The notes beneath the pieces were generated by a model. The model made no database searches. It was given only the letters and a program-made list of their open reading frames with translations, and had not been told where the DNA came from. A DNA stretch of 64,000 bases, taken from positions 1,706,615 to 1,770,614 of the forward strand of contig CP074575.1 of assembly GCA_018394315.1 (NCBI GenBank), in the 5' to 3' direction. Source of the DNA: Mycoplasmatota bacterium. GTDB taxonomy: Bacteria > Bacillota_I > Bacilli_A > MAG-NZ. Both the position numbers and the translations under genes were made by a program. Below are positions 1-8,392 of this stretch, piece by piece. How positions within the stretch are numbered: the stretch's first letter is position 1; every line of letters starts with the position of its first letter.

Positions 1-276
1 TATATTTAGATGTTTTAGATCATCATGCCAATTATTTAATGACTGGTTATCATAAAATTCTTTTTCGATTTCCTCAGCAGATACTCTAATCCTGCTTTTA
101 ATGATTTCATCTTGTATGATACAAAATGTCCATGGTTGCATATTAGCTCCGCTAGGTGCTCTTAACCCAACTTTAATACAATTTATAATTACATCAATGG
201 GGATTTCCTCATTGCTAAATTCTCGGTAAGTGCGCTTACTTTGAAATAAGTCAGCTAGTTCTTTTGATTTGTCCAT
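1..276 (-). CDS. Nitroreductase-family flavoprotein, 3' end cut by window edge
   Basis: The reading frame starts at ATG 276 and stays open to base 1, giving the first 92 residues. Residues 10-45 carry the family's N-terminal signature: QSKRTYREF (phosphate/FMN contact), a helix, then RAPSGANMQPW, the FMN-binding Ser-Gly/Asn-x-Gln-Pro-Trp segment. Family members are cytoplasmic FMN enzymes that use NAD(P)H to reduce nitro compounds, quinones or similar acceptors. Substrate cannot be told from the N-terminus. The C-terminal half is outside the window. The gene stands alone, 55 bp downstream of the regulator gene that ends... on the same strand side at 332. Confidence 0.85.
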   Translation of the reverse strand, partial: MDKSKELADLFQSKRTYREFSNEEIPIDVIINCIKVGLRAPSGANMQPWTFCIIQDEIIKSRIRVSAEEIEKEFYDNQSLNNWHDDLKHLNI

Positions 277-331
277 TATTTTCCTCTATACTTTTTAATT
301 ATAACACTTCTCTATATTAATAACAATTATA

Positions 332-709
332 CTAACTAAGCTTATCTTTAATCTTTTCAAAGGTTTCTTCGCTGATAATATGTTCTATTTCACAAGCATC
401 TTTGTCAGCAGTTTCTGATGAAACACCTAACACCTCAGAAAGGAATTGAGAAATAATTCTATGTTTTTCTATAATTTTTTCTGCTATTACCTTTCCTGCA
501 TCATTAATAAAAATATTACCATACCTTTGATGAGTTACATATTTCATATCAACTAGTCTTTTAACAGCATCGTTAGCACTTGCTTTTGATACATTCATCC
601 TTTTTGCTAGATCAGTTATTCTAACACCCTTTTCATTGCTAAGTATATATATATGTTCAATATAATCCTCTATCGACTGAGATAATTTAGTCATATCAAA
701 TTCCTCCAC
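332..709 (-). CDS. DtxR/MntR-family metal-dependent transcription regulator
   Basis: 125 residues. Residues 8-70 form a winged helix-turn-helix of the DtxR type (SIEDYIEHIYILS, then RITDLAKRMNVSKASANDA and a wing with GNIFINDAGK). Residues 72-125 hold the helical dimerisation/metal domain, including EKHRIISQFL and the DACEIEHIISEE segment whose Glu, His and Cys/Asp side chains are metal ligands in MntR and DtxR. There is no SH3-like third domain, which matches the shorter MntR form. It is expected to sense Mn(II) or Fe(II) and repress uptake genes. No metal transporter is adjacent, so the target is unknown. Confidence 0.85.
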   Translation of the reverse strand: MEEFDMTKLSQSIEDYIEHIYILSNEKGVRITDLAKRMNVSKASANDAVKRLVDMKYVTHQRYGNIFINDAGKVIAEKIIEKHRIISQFLSEVLGVSSETADKDACEIEHIISEETFEKIKDKLS

Positions 710-776
710 ATTTCATTATAACATTCTAAAATATACAATTAAATACATAAATTAGCTCTTTTAATTCAAGAAAGGT

Positions 777-1472
777 TTATTTATTTAATAAGTCTAATTC
801 ATCTTTAGTCAATTCTCTATACTCTGATAACTTTAATTTATCGTCTAATTGAACTCCATTAATTGAGATCCTTTTTAAATAAAGTACCTTATTTCCTATT
901 GACTGAAACATTCTTTTTACTTGATGGAATTTTCCTTCAAAGATTGTAATAAGAACAGTCTTCTCATCTATAATTTCTATTTCTGACGGTAGACATTTGT
1001 AGCCATCATTTAATGTAATTCCTTCTTCAAAGACAGATATTTTTCTTTTATTAAATACTTTGTCTAGTTTTACCTTATATATTTTGGATATATGGTTTTT
1101 AGGAGATATTACTCTATGTGTTAGTTTACCGTCATTAGTTAATATTACCAATCCCTCAGTATCGAGATCGAGTCTACCAACTGGATGCAAATCGTACTCT
1201 TTGTAATCTTCTAATAAATCAATAATAGTTTTATGTAGATTATCTTGAGTAGCTGATACAACACCTTTAGGTTTATTTAACATTAAATATACATATTTAC
1301 GGTAGTTTAGTAAATCATTCTTATATTTGATTACATCTTCTAATTCATCAACAATATATCCAGTCTTATTAATTACCCGACCATTAACAGTGACTTTACC
1401 TGTTTTTATAATCTTTTTAGTATCACTTCTAGATCCAAAACCACACTTTGATAAAAATTTATCTAATCTCAT
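777..1472 (-). CDS. rsuA: 16S rRNA pseudouridine synthase, RsuA/RluB/E/F family
   Basis: 231 residues from ATG 1472, chosen because an AGGTG ribosome site lies 6 nt upstream; a GTG 9 nt earlier overlaps that site. Residues 1-60 are an S4 RNA-binding domain (MRLDKFLSKCGFGSR). The catalytic domain follows, with the diagnostic GRLDLDTEGL motif around residue 100 whose Asp attacks the uracil. The C-terminal EGKFHQVKRMF is also typical. Members isomerise a single uridine in rRNA (U516 of 16S for RsuA). Which position this paralogue modifies cannot be read from sequence alone. Confidence 0.88.
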   Translation of the reverse strand: MRLDKFLSKCGFGSRSDTKKIIKTGKVTVNGRVINKTGYIVDELEDVIKYKNDLLNYRKYVYLMLNKPKGVVSATQDNLHKTIIDLLEDYKEYDLHPVGRLDLDTEGLVILTNDGKLTHRVISPKNHISKIYKVKLDKVFNKRKISVFEEGITLNDGYKCLPSEIEIIDEKTVLITIFEGKFHQVKRMFQSIGNKVLYLKRISINGVQLDDKLKLSEYRELTKDELDLLNK

Positions 1473-1551
1473 TAGAAACACCTCGATTAACTATATATAA
1501 TATACCATATTTTAAGACTAAATCTTATAATAGCACTACTATTAAATATAT

Positions 1552-1581
1552 AAAAAGAAGCTCTAACAAAAATGTTAAAGC
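1552..1581 (-). terminator. Rho-independent terminator after the AOR operon
   Basis: Arms 1560-1568 and 1573-1581 pair over 9 positions with one mismatch and a 4-nt A loop. On the minus strand the stem is followed by a T-rich run (1552-1559). It lies just downstream of the last gene of the 1.6-7.6 kb operon. Confidence 0.75.
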
Positions 1582-1590
1582 CCCTTAGAT

Positions 1591-1788
1591 TTATCCGCCA
1601 GCTAGTAAGTGAAGAATTTTAACATCATCACCATCTTCTATGAATGTAGTAGAATACTCATCTGGATTAATGAATTCATCATTAATTTTAACTATTTTCT
1701 TTTTGTAAGTGTATTTCTTTAGTTCGATAAGTTTTGTTACTGTTAATTTTTCTTGAAACTCTTCTTCTCTATTGTTTAGGTAAAACAT
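1591..1788 (-). CDS. ThiS/MoaD-like sulfur carrier protein
   Basis: 65 residues from ATG 1788. The stop codon of the preceding AOR gene (1790-1792) is one base upstream, so translation is probably coupled. The protein has the size and charge of a ubiquitin-like sulfur carrier and ends in the required Gly-Gly (LLAGG), with the usual DGDDVKILHLLAGG-type lead-in. MoaD-family proteins donate sulfur from a C-terminal thiocarboxylate to build molybdopterin, and ThiS does so for thiazole. Because it directly follows a tungsten-type aldehyde oxidoreductase, a role in making the tungstopterin cofactor is the best inference. No other cofactor genes are in the window. Confidence 0.75.
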   Translation of the reverse strand: MFYLNNREEEFQEKLTVTKLIELKKYTYKKKIVKINDEFINPDEYSTTFIEDGDDVKILHLLAGG

Positions 1789-1789
1789 A

Positions 1790-3916
1790 TTACAAATGCC
1801 TACTAACAATATCCACTAATTCAGGTAAATCCATACCTAATTCTTTTAATTTTTCTATTGTTGGAACACCATCTTTAGACCATCCTCTTCTTTTATAAAC
1901 AGCATCAGTAAGTTTTTCATATTGAGATTCTCTATATTCTCTTAAAACAGCCATTTTTTCTTCAGTTGATTTATTTGTTAGGTTATATCCAACAATTTCT
2001 TTTAATTGTTTATCATATCTATCTTCTCTTGATAAATATTCTTCTATAGTAACTGGCCCCATTGATCTATATGGTATTTTGTCATTGGTACGTTTTCCAT
2101 ATCCCATACGTATATTGAATATTCTTTGGAAGTTATAAACTCTTTCAGACTCTTCAATCATATCATCAATTTTAACGTTTTTACCAGTCACTCCATTATA
2201 AATATCAACATAATTTTGAACATGTTCGGGCATTTTAGCGGGTTCTTTTGAGTATTTATTTGAATGTGGTGTTACATCATTCCAAGGAAGTTTACACAAT
2301 CCAACTAACCCAAACCACGTTCTAAACATTGGGAAATAATGTAATGCTTCAGCTTTATCTTCAAAAGTTGGGATTTGATTATTTACCATGTCCATAAAGA
2401 TTAACCAAGCTTCATCGTGTTGAGGACCTTTATTTGTTAATCCGTATCCCCCTTGTTGAGCAAGCGACTCTTTAGGCATATATTCAGAAAACTCTAAACC
2501 TTTTTGTTCCATACCTATATCAAACATAAATTTAGGATCAGCATCAAAATTCTCTATGAAGTACTTCTTCATAAATTTAATACCCATACCTACAATCTTC
2601 CCAAAACCTCTTCCATCTGCTATTTGATGGATTAATTCTAGAGCAGAGTCGATATTTCCAAATGATAGATCTAAACCTGTATCTTCTTTAGTGAAAACTT
2701 TATTCTCGTAACATTCCATCGCGAATGCAACCATTGTACCAAATGAAATGGTATCGATTCCATAAGTATCACAGTAAAAGTTTAATTCTAAAATTGTTTC
2801 AGGACAAAAAACTCCAATGTTTGATCCCAACGCAGCTGCATTTTCGTATTCAGGTCCATCAACTATTACTTTATGACCAGCGTATGGACCAGTTTTGATT
2901 TTAAAATCATCTGCAGCTTTTGCACAAGACATTGAACATCCATGCCAGCATCCATCATAGATATTTTGAGTAATATATTTTTCTATAAAAACTTTTGATT
3001 CGATCTTTGCGATATCTTTATGTGAACCGAATTTAAAATTGTGAGTTGGAAGTAAATCATAATCATTCATTACTTCAACTATATTCGCAGTTCCAATTTT
3101 TCTCATTCCATTTTGTTCATCATCATAACGATTCATTTCTTTATGGAATCTAATTCCAGCTCTATTTATCTTAGAGATATTTGCAGGATTATTTAAGTCA
3201 CTCTTAACACCTTCATATTTAATGACTAATGCCTTTATACCTTTATCATTAAATACTCTACCAATTCCACCACGTCCAGCTTGTTTCAGTCTTACTTTCT
3301 TTCTTTTTACATCATAGAAAGTGAAATTTAACATAGCAACATTAGAATATCTTGCAGCAGAACCAGTAGATACTATTGAATAATTTCTTTTGTCCGTTTC
3401 ATCTTTTGCAAACATTTCAGTTAATTCTTCGCTTAATATATGAGAATCAATTGTTTCAATATTTGATTCCATAATTTTGATAATCCCCTCATTACCATCT
3501 ATATAAACAATAACTTCTTTATCAGCTTTACCCTGAAGTTCTAAAGCATCCCATCCAGAGAATTTCAATAAAGGGCCGAAATGGCCTCCAACATTACTGT
3601 CCATTGGAGTATCATTTAATGGGGTAAGAGTTACTACTATAGATTTTCCACTACCAGGATACTGAGTAATACCCCCAACTGGTCCACTAGAAATAACAAT
3701 CTCATTTTCGGGTGAGTTCCATTTTGTTTCGGGAGTTACTGCATCCCATAGATAACGTAGTCCAAACCCTTTTCCACCAACAAACTTTTGTTTCATCTCT
3801 TCAGAAATTTGCTTAGACTCAATTTTCATATCAGAAAGGTTAATCTTTAGACTTCTATTATTATAACCATGAATAATTTCAGTGAAATCATATTTATATT
3901 CTTTTAGTATTTTCAT
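1790..3916 (-). CDS. aor: Aldehyde:ferredoxin oxidoreductase, tungsten-type
   Basis: 708 residues, slightly longer than the roughly 600-residue archaeal enzymes. The N-terminal domain has the tungstopterin-binding FVGGKGFGLRYLWD stretch (about residues 45-60) and the GPVGGITQYPGSGKS segment. The [4Fe-4S] ligands appear as C-x3-C-x3-C near residue 330 (GCWHGCSMSC), with a distal Cys near 530 (GLVGLCKLPWND). AORs oxidise aldehydes to carboxylic acids and pass electrons to ferredoxin. A four-cluster ferredoxin gene lies 3 bp upstream and dehydrogenase subunits precede it, resembling AorAB-type complexes. The aldehyde is not identifiable from sequence. Confidence 0.93.
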   Translation of the reverse strand: MKILKEYKYDFTEIIHGYNNRSLKINLSDMKIESKQISEEMKQKFVGGKGFGLRYLWDAVTPETKWNSPENEIVISSGPVGGITQYPGSGKSIVVTLTPLNDTPMDSNVGGHFGPLLKFSGWDALELQGKADKEVIVYIDGNEGIIKIMESNIETIDSHILSEELTEMFAKDETDKRNYSIVSTGSAARYSNVAMLNFTFYDVKRKKVRLKQAGRGGIGRVFNDKGIKALVIKYEGVKSDLNNPANISKINRAGIRFHKEMNRYDDEQNGMRKIGTANIVEVMNDYDLLPTHNFKFGSHKDIAKIESKVFIEKYITQNIYDGCWHGCSMSCAKAADDFKIKTGPYAGHKVIVDGPEYENAAALGSNIGVFCPETILELNFYCDTYGIDTISFGTMVAFAMECYENKVFTKEDTGLDLSFGNIDSALELIHQIADGRGFGKIVGMGIKFMKKYFIENFDADPKFMFDIGMEQKGLEFSEYMPKESLAQQGGYGLTNKGPQHDEAWLIFMDMVNNQIPTFEDKAEALHYFPMFRTWFGLVGLCKLPWNDVTPHSNKYSKEPAKMPEHVQNYVDIYNGVTGKNVKIDDMIEESERVYNFQRIFNIRMGYGKRTNDKIPYRSMGPVTIEEYLSREDRYDKQLKEIVGYNLTNKSTEEKMAVLREYRESQYEKLTDAVYKRRGWSKDGVPTIEKLKELGMDLPELVDIVSRHL

Positions 3917-3919
3917 AAT

Positions 3920-4303
3920 CTAACCCTCAACTTTCATAGTTAAAGCCCCTGTTGGACAACTTCTCGAACAAGCTCCACATGATAAACATTTATATGGTTC
4001 TACATAATCATCATGATAATGGAAATCAGAACAAAAAGCTACACACATCATACACCCAACACAAATTTTTTTATCAACTGTCACTGCACCATTTTTCATA
4101 CGATAGATTGCCCCTTCAGGACAAACATCAATACAATCACCACATTGATTACAACCTTTGAATCTATTAAAATCATCAACTTTTTCCGTTATCCTTAATC
4201 TAGCTTTACTAATATCTTCTGTCTTGAAATACACTTTTGAACAAGTTTCTTCACAATTATGACATCCGATACAAAGCGATTCATTAAATTGTAAGATCTT
4301 CAT
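3920..4303 (-). CDS. Polyferredoxin, four [4Fe-4S] clusters, AOR electron-transfer subunit
   Basis: 127 residues from ATG 4303, which has GAGGAAAGG just upstream. Four complete cluster motifs are visible in order: CIGCHNCEETC, CNQCGDCIDVCP, CVGCMMCVAFC and CLSCGACSRSCP. Four clusters in a protein this size match the HycB/AorA-like electron-transfer subunits found beside AOR. It sits between the DAO-family subunit and the AOR, so it probably wires AOR to a flavoprotein or to soluble ferredoxin. The reading frame stays open upstream to 4339 but that would overlap the previous gene without a ribosome site. Confidence 0.9.
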   Translation of the reverse strand: MKILQFNESLCIGCHNCEETCSKVYFKTEDISKARLRITEKVDDFNRFKGCNQCGDCIDVCPEGAIYRMKNGAVTVDKKICVGCMMCVAFCSDFHYHDDYVEPYKCLSCGACSRSCPTGALTMKVEG

Positions 4304-4331
4304 ACCTTTCCTCTTTTCATATCTTTTTCTT

Positions 4332-5477
4332 CTAAACAACAGATGGCTCTAAATAAAGTTCGCCTTTTTTAAATCTATCAATACTCAATTTACTTATATC
4401 TATAGTGTTTTCTTCACCTAATATCTGTTCAGCAATAAGTAAACCAGTCATAGGTGCAAACATAAAGCCATGTCCACTAAAACCTACAGCTAGATAAAAA
4501 CCTTCTACTTCACATTTTCCATAAATTGGTTGTTTATCGGGAGTGATATTATATAGTCCACCCCATTGTCTAACTACTCTTAAGTTTCCAATAGGTGGTA
4601 ATAAACCTACTACAGTGTCAGCCATTCTGTCTAAGAACTTCCATGTAGACTCGATATTATATCCTGGAGTCTTTTCTTTATCACCACGTCCCATAATAAA
4701 TGATCCATGTGGGGTTTGTTGGCAATAAATATTAAGTGAGAAACTCATAACCATAGGGCCTTGTGTTTTCTCTATTGGTTCAGTTACTAAGATTTCGTGA
4801 TTTTCACTAAATACAGGTATATCGACTCCAACCATTTCTCCAACATCTTTTGAGTAACCACCAGCTGCATTAACAACAACATCAGTTTCTATTTCAAAAT
4901 CATTAGTAATTACTTTATTTACCTTACCATCAATTACCTCTATATCGGTAACCTCTTGATTCATATAGAACTTAACTCCTAATCTTTTAGCCGCCTTAAA
5001 GTAAGCATCTGTTAATAAGAATGGATTTAAATGTCCATCTGTCGGACAAAAAGCAGCACCTATTAATTTTTCAGTATTTAAGTATGGAACTATCTCTTTT
5101 GCTTCTTCTAATGTAATTTTACGAGAATCGATTCCGACCTTGTTCTGAAGTTCTACGTTTTTTTCGAATTGTTTATTTTCTTTTTCAGTTGACGCAACTA
5201 ATAAATAGCCTTCTTGTTTAAACTCTATATCTCCATCATATTGTAACTCTTCATTCGCACCTTCAAAGAACTCAATACTTGCTTTAGCGATTCTACAATT
5301 CATTTCAGTTCCCCATTGTTGTCTAACGCCTGCACCACAGCGTCCAGTCGCTCCAGATGTTAGATAGCTCTTATCCAGAACTATTATATCTTTAACACCT
5401 TTTTTAGCTAAATTGTAAGCGATCGCACATCCAGAAACACCACCACCAACAATTACTATATTAGCTTTCATTATCAT
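4332..5477 (-). CDS. FAD-dependent amino-acid/amine dehydrogenase subunit (DAO family, HcnC/OoxB/SoxB-like)
   Basis: About 381 residues from ATG 5477 (GAGGTG upstream); ATG 5471 is an alternative. The start overlaps the end of the [2Fe-2S] gene. The Rossmann FAD site IVIVGGGVSGCAIAY is at the N-terminus and a DAO-family C-terminus follows (GLYNITPDKQPIYG, GFSGHGFMFAP). DAO-family subunits oxidise a secondary amine or the alpha-carbon of an amino acid. In HcnABC, opine oxidase and D-hydroxyproline dehydrogenase this subunit works with the [2Fe-2S] and pyridine-nucleotide subunits found in the next genes. The substrate is not known. Confidence 0.85.
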   Translation of the reverse strand: MIMKANIVIVGGGVSGCAIAYNLAKKGVKDIIVLDKSYLTSGATGRCGAGVRQQWGTEMNCRIAKASIEFFEGANEELQYDGDIEFKQEGYLLVASTEKENKQFEKNVELQNKVGIDSRKITLEEAKEIVPYLNTEKLIGAAFCPTDGHLNPFLLTDAYFKAAKRLGVKFYMNQEVTDIEVIDGKVNKVITNDFEIETDVVVNAAGGYSKDVGEMVGVDIPVFSENHEILVTEPIEKTQGPMVMSFSLNIYCQQTPHGSFIMGRGDKEKTPGYNIESTWKFLDRMADTVVGLLPPIGNLRVVRQWGGLYNITPDKQPIYGKCEVEGFYLAVGFSGHGFMFAPMTGLLIAEQILGEENTIDISKLSIDRFKKGELYLEPSVV

Positions 5478-5742
5478 TTCTAGCACCTCTTGATATTTGA
5501 TTAAGCTTTACACCAGTTACTGGTGGTCTTGAAGTATGCATTTTAATCTGATCTATGCTTACTCCGTTATGATTAGCTACTATTCTTTGTATTAATTGCA
5601 TACATGTTCTACCTTGACATGGGCCCATACCAAGTCTAGTGAATCTCTTGATTTCCTCTATTTCAGTAACTCCACTACTTAGTAAATTATTAATATCCTC
5701 TAAGGTAATATCGGCGCATCTACATATAATTGTATTTTTCAT
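5461..5742 (-). CDS. BFD-like [2Fe-2S] protein
   Basis: 93 residues. Four cysteines in the BFD arrangement, C-x-C (IICRCADIT, residues 7-9) and C-x4-C (MGPCQGRTC, near residue 42-47), with helical spacing, match the bacterioferritin-associated ferredoxin-like domain found in HcnB/SoxA and NirB. In many dehydrogenases this domain is fused to the FAD/NAD subunit. Here it is a separate gene, one base from the neighbouring Fe-S gene and overlapping the DAO gene. It likely relays electrons between the two flavin subunits. Confidence 0.85.
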   Translation of the reverse strand: MKNTIICRCADITLEDINNLLSSGVTEIEEIKRFTRLGMGPCQGRTCMQLIQRIVANHNGVSIDQIKMHTSRPPVTGVKLNQISRGARNDNES

Positions 5743-6231
5743 CTAAACACCTACCTTGATTGTTACAAATTCTTTGAAATGTTCTTTTGGTACTGCAACG
5801 CTAATTAAAGATGTATGATCTTGCTTATTACCATTTATTACTTTAACTACTTCAACATCACATATTTCCTTTCCAGAACGAGATATTCCTTTTACAATAT
5901 CTCCATTGTTTGGAATAGGTAATAATTCATACGATATCTTAAAAAGTACTTTTGACTCAGAATAATTCATGTCTAGAACTAATATGGCTAGTCCAGGACA
6001 GTTATAAACACAAATACCACATGCAGTACATTTTTCATAATCAATTTCTGGTTTTGCATTGATATCAGGTTTAATTATGATTGCATTAGTAGGACATGAT
6101 GTACTACAAGGGTTACATGGAATTTCTTCATAACACTCAAGTATAGCCCCTTTTCTTTTAGGGCTAGAAAGTAATTCATTGATTTTTGAATCTAATCTAT
6201 CTCTTGTTACTATCCCAGTTTTCTCTAACAT
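5743..6231 (-). CDS. Ferredoxin-like protein with two [4Fe-4S] sites
   Basis: 162 residues. Two cluster motifs: an atypical first one with CYEEIPCNPCSTSCPTN (near 27-40) and a canonical CTACGICVYNCPG (near 70-82). The C-terminal half is beta-rich without cysteines. It overlaps the FAD subunit gene by 7 bp and abuts the [2Fe-2S] gene, so it is very likely a stoichiometric part of the same complex. Such subunits accompany clostridial amine and proline-type dehydrogenases, where they replace oxygen-linked electron transfer. The exact family is not recognised. Confidence 0.8.
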   Translation of the reverse strand: MLEKTGIVTRDRLDSKINELLSSPKRKGAILECYEEIPCNPCSTSCPTNAIIIKPDINAKPEIDYEKCTACGICVYNCPGLAILVLDMNYSESKVLFKISYELLPIPNNGDIVKGISRSGKEICDVEVVKVINGNKQDHTSLISVAVPKEHFKEFVTIKVGV

Positions 6232-7319
6232 TTTTCTTCACCACGCATTATCTTGTTTATACCATTTCTAATTCTATCACCATGATGCCCACTTCTTAAA
6301 TCATTCAATTGCATTTTATAATCGTCAACTAGTTCATCAAAGTCTAAAAGTGAATATCCTAGTTTTTTTCCAGCATATAAACCTGCGATATATCCTTCTA
6401 CCATTGCACTTGAAGCTTCTTCTATACCAGAAACGTCACCTGCGACAAATATGTTATTTACAGTTGTTTCTAAGTTTTGATCAATTAATGGTACTACTCC
6501 ACCTAATTCAGGAACATATTTCATCTCACAACCAGCTTGAGATAATAATTCAGAAAGTGGTGTTAATCCAACAGATATACAAGCAACATCAACTTCTAAT
6601 TCAATTTCAGTTCCTTCTATTCCTTGCCATTTCTCGTCTAACTTCCAAGCAATAATTTTTTCTAAGCTTTCAGTTCCAGTAGCTTCTTTAATTGAATGAC
6701 CAGTAAGGATAGGAACATCTAATCTAGCAAGTTTTGATGCATGAACTAAGTAACCACCTATTGTAGGTGCTGCATCTAAAACGGCAACAATTTCAACACC
6801 AGCTTGAATCATTTGATAACTAACAATCAAACCAATGTTTCCAGCTCCAACCATCACTACTCTGTCACCTGGTTTAACTCCATAAACGTTCATTAATGTT
6901 TGAACAGCTCCAGCTCCATAAATCCCAGGTAAATCATTATTAGGAAATGCTAAAACTCTTTCACTTGCACCAGTTGCTACTATAATAGCCTCAGGTTTTA
7001 TTTTAAAGTAATTCTCTCCTTGTAAAATCGTCATTACTTTATCTTCATAAATTGCTAACACAGTTGCATCAGTTATAATTTCAATTTTTTCTTCATATTG
7101 TTTAAGTTCATCAAGTAAAATATTAGGAATATCAATTCCTCTTCTAGAAGCGTATTGTTTTTCTGAACCAAAAAACATATGTGTTTGTTTTATGAGTTGT
7201 CCTCCTATATCCTTGCATCGATCGATAATGACAACATTACTACCCATTGAAGCAGCAGATATAGCAGCACATAGTCCTGCAGGACCGGCACCTACGATAG
7301 CTAATTCTACAGTCTTCAT
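6225..7319 (-). CDS. FAD/NAD(P)-binding oxidoreductase subunit (HcnB/SoxA-like)
   Basis: 364 residues. The N-terminal FAD site is VELAIVGAGPAGLCAA, and a second Rossmann site for NAD(P) is at about 160 (VVMVGAGNIGLIVSYQ). The late FAD motif NNIFVAGDVSGIEEAS is near 290. Pyridine nucleotide-disulfide-type subunits of this size form HcnB, OoxA and LhpB/E-like proteins. It probably hands electrons from the DAO subunit to NAD(P) or ferredoxin. It overlaps the [2Fe-2S] gene upstream by 4 bp, a sign of coupled translation. Confidence 0.88.
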   Translation of the reverse strand: MKTVELAIVGAGPAGLCAAISAASMGSNVVIIDRCKDIGGQLIKQTHMFFGSEKQYASRRGIDIPNILLDELKQYEEKIEIITDATVLAIYEDKVMTILQGENYFKIKPEAIIVATGASERVLAFPNNDLPGIYGAGAVQTLMNVYGVKPGDRVVMVGAGNIGLIVSYQMIQAGVEIVAVLDAAPTIGGYLVHASKLARLDVPILTGHSIKEATGTESLEKIIAWKLDEKWQGIEGTEIELEVDVACISVGLTPLSELLSQAGCEMKYVPELGGVVPLIDQNLETTVNNIFVAGDVSGIEEASSAMVEGYIAGLYAGKKLGYSLLDFDELVDDYKMQLNDLRSGHHGDRIRNGINKIMRGEEKC

Positions 7320-7621
7320 ATAATTTCCCCTTTTCCAACTTGTGTTTCTACGACATCTCCTTCTTTCAATTCAGTAACACAAGTCCTAACATTAGGTTCA
7401 CCATTTACTATCATATTACATGCAGCACAATTTCCGATTGCACAGTAAAATCCTCTTGGTCTATGTTTATATGGACTATAACCAAGAATTTTAATACTTG
7501 AAGCATGTAATGCAGCAGCAATTGTTTCCCCTTCATAACCAATCATTTTTTGACCATTAAATACAAATTCAATCTCTTTTCCCCTGTTAAAATTTAGTAC
7601 AGGATGCTTCAAAATTCTCAT
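7316..7621 (-). CDS. [2Fe-2S] subunit (HcnA/OoxX-like, Fer2_4 type)
   Basis: 101 residues, first gene of the eight-gene redox operon. It is a beta-grasp plant-type ferredoxin domain: GQKMIGYEGETIAAALHASS then the ligands C-x4-C-x2-C with a distal Cys (FYCAIGNCAACNMIV and VRTCVTEL). This matches the small subunit of HcnABC and sarcosine/opine oxidases. A possible promoter and palindrome lie 40-65 bp upstream (7661-7689). Confidence 0.88.
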   Translation of the reverse strand: MRILKHPVLNFNRGKEIEFVFNGQKMIGYEGETIAAALHASSIKILGYSPYKHRPRGFYCAIGNCAACNMIVNGEPNVRTCVTELKEGDVVETQVGKGEII

Positions 7622-7660
7622 CAGTATCTCTCCACTTCTAATTATTTACCTTACTAGGAT

Positions 7661-7689
7661 AGTATAACAAAATGTTATATTTTTGAAAA
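7661..7689 (-). promoter_or_regulatory. Promoter with palindromic operator for the redox/AOR operon
   Basis: On the minus strand an extended -10 TGTTATACT (TATACT at 7661-7666) is preceded, 17 bp upstream, by TTTTCA (7684-7689). A perfect inverted repeat with arms TATAACA and TGTTATA (7663-7669 and 7673-7679, 3-bp spacer) overlaps the -10 and spacer. A repressor bound there would block RNA polymerase. The cognate regulator is unknown. Confidence 0.55.
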
Positions 7690-7712
7690 CCCTATCATAG
7701 TGTTTTTTTATC

Positions 7713-7743
7713 GAAAAAAAAATTTGACGAAAAATCAAATTTT
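7713..7743 (-). terminator. Rho-independent terminator after yczE-like gene
   Basis: Arms 7719-7727 and 7735-7743 pair perfectly over 9 bp with a 7-nt loop. On the minus strand the stem runs into eight or more T (7713-7720), directly after the stop of the membrane-protein gene. Confidence 0.8.
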
Positions 7744-7747
7744 CAAG

Positions 7748-8356
7748 TTAAATAGTAAGTTTACTAACTATCATATCATTTAAATTAAGTATAATTCCTG
7801 AAAGTAACAATGTACAAAGTGTACCGATTCCCACTCCTACAATTTCACCTTTTAAAGCTCCAAACAAAACAACTATAATAAACGCTGTAAAATATGCAAT
7901 ATATGTTCCCAGTGTTATATTTTTAAGTTTCTTTTGTAAAGCATAAAGATATACATCCATAGGATGAAGAGCTATCTTAATTTTTAAATGAATTGCTACT
8001 CCAAATAATAATATATATAAACCAAGTAAATTTATAATAATTCTCAAAGGAAATGATGAAATATTAAGTCCAGAAAATATATCCACAAATATATTTACAA
8101 ATAATCCAAACGAAAATGCAAAAGCAAATGAGAGTATTGCATTAACTCCTTGGAATTCCTTCATAATCATACATGCAACAATATAAAAAACTACAGATAA
8201 TATAATAAAAGCAGTACCTATCTTTAAATCAAAATAATTAGCTACACTGTATGCACTACTCCCCCATGCAGTGAGTCCTAAATCCGTCTTTACCATCAAT
8301 GCAGTACCAAGTGCATTAAACATTATAGAAATCGTCAAATAATATAATTTTCTCAT
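7748..8356 (-). CDS. YczE/YitT-like integral membrane protein
   Basis: 202 residues with about five hydrophobic segments and a short basic N-terminus. The opening MFNALGTALMVKTDLGLTAW and the central LHPMDVYLY match the YczE/YyaS membrane family, which in Bacillus neighbours lipopeptide genes but has no proven biochemical role. The start has GAGGACTAT upstream. It lies 36 bp after the cyclase-family gene and is probably co-transcribed with it; a terminator follows. Transport of a small molecule is a guess only. Confidence 0.7.
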   Translation of the reverse strand: MRKLYYLTISIMFNALGTALMVKTDLGLTAWGSSAYSVANYFDLKIGTAFIILSVVFYIVACMIMKEFQGVNAILSFAFAFSFGLFVNIFVDIFSGLNISSFPLRIIINLLGLYILLFGVAIHLKIKIALHPMDVYLYALQKKLKNITLGTYIAYFTAFIIVVLFGALKGEIVGVGIGTLCTLLLSGIILNLNDMIVSKLTI

Positions 8357-8392
8357 ATAGTCCTCTATAAAATCTTCTTCTTTATATTTACT

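Noticed and set aside
6350..6655. 101-codon plus-strand open frame
   Set aside because: Antisense shadow of the FAD/NAD oxidoreductase gene with Leu/Gln/His-biased composition.
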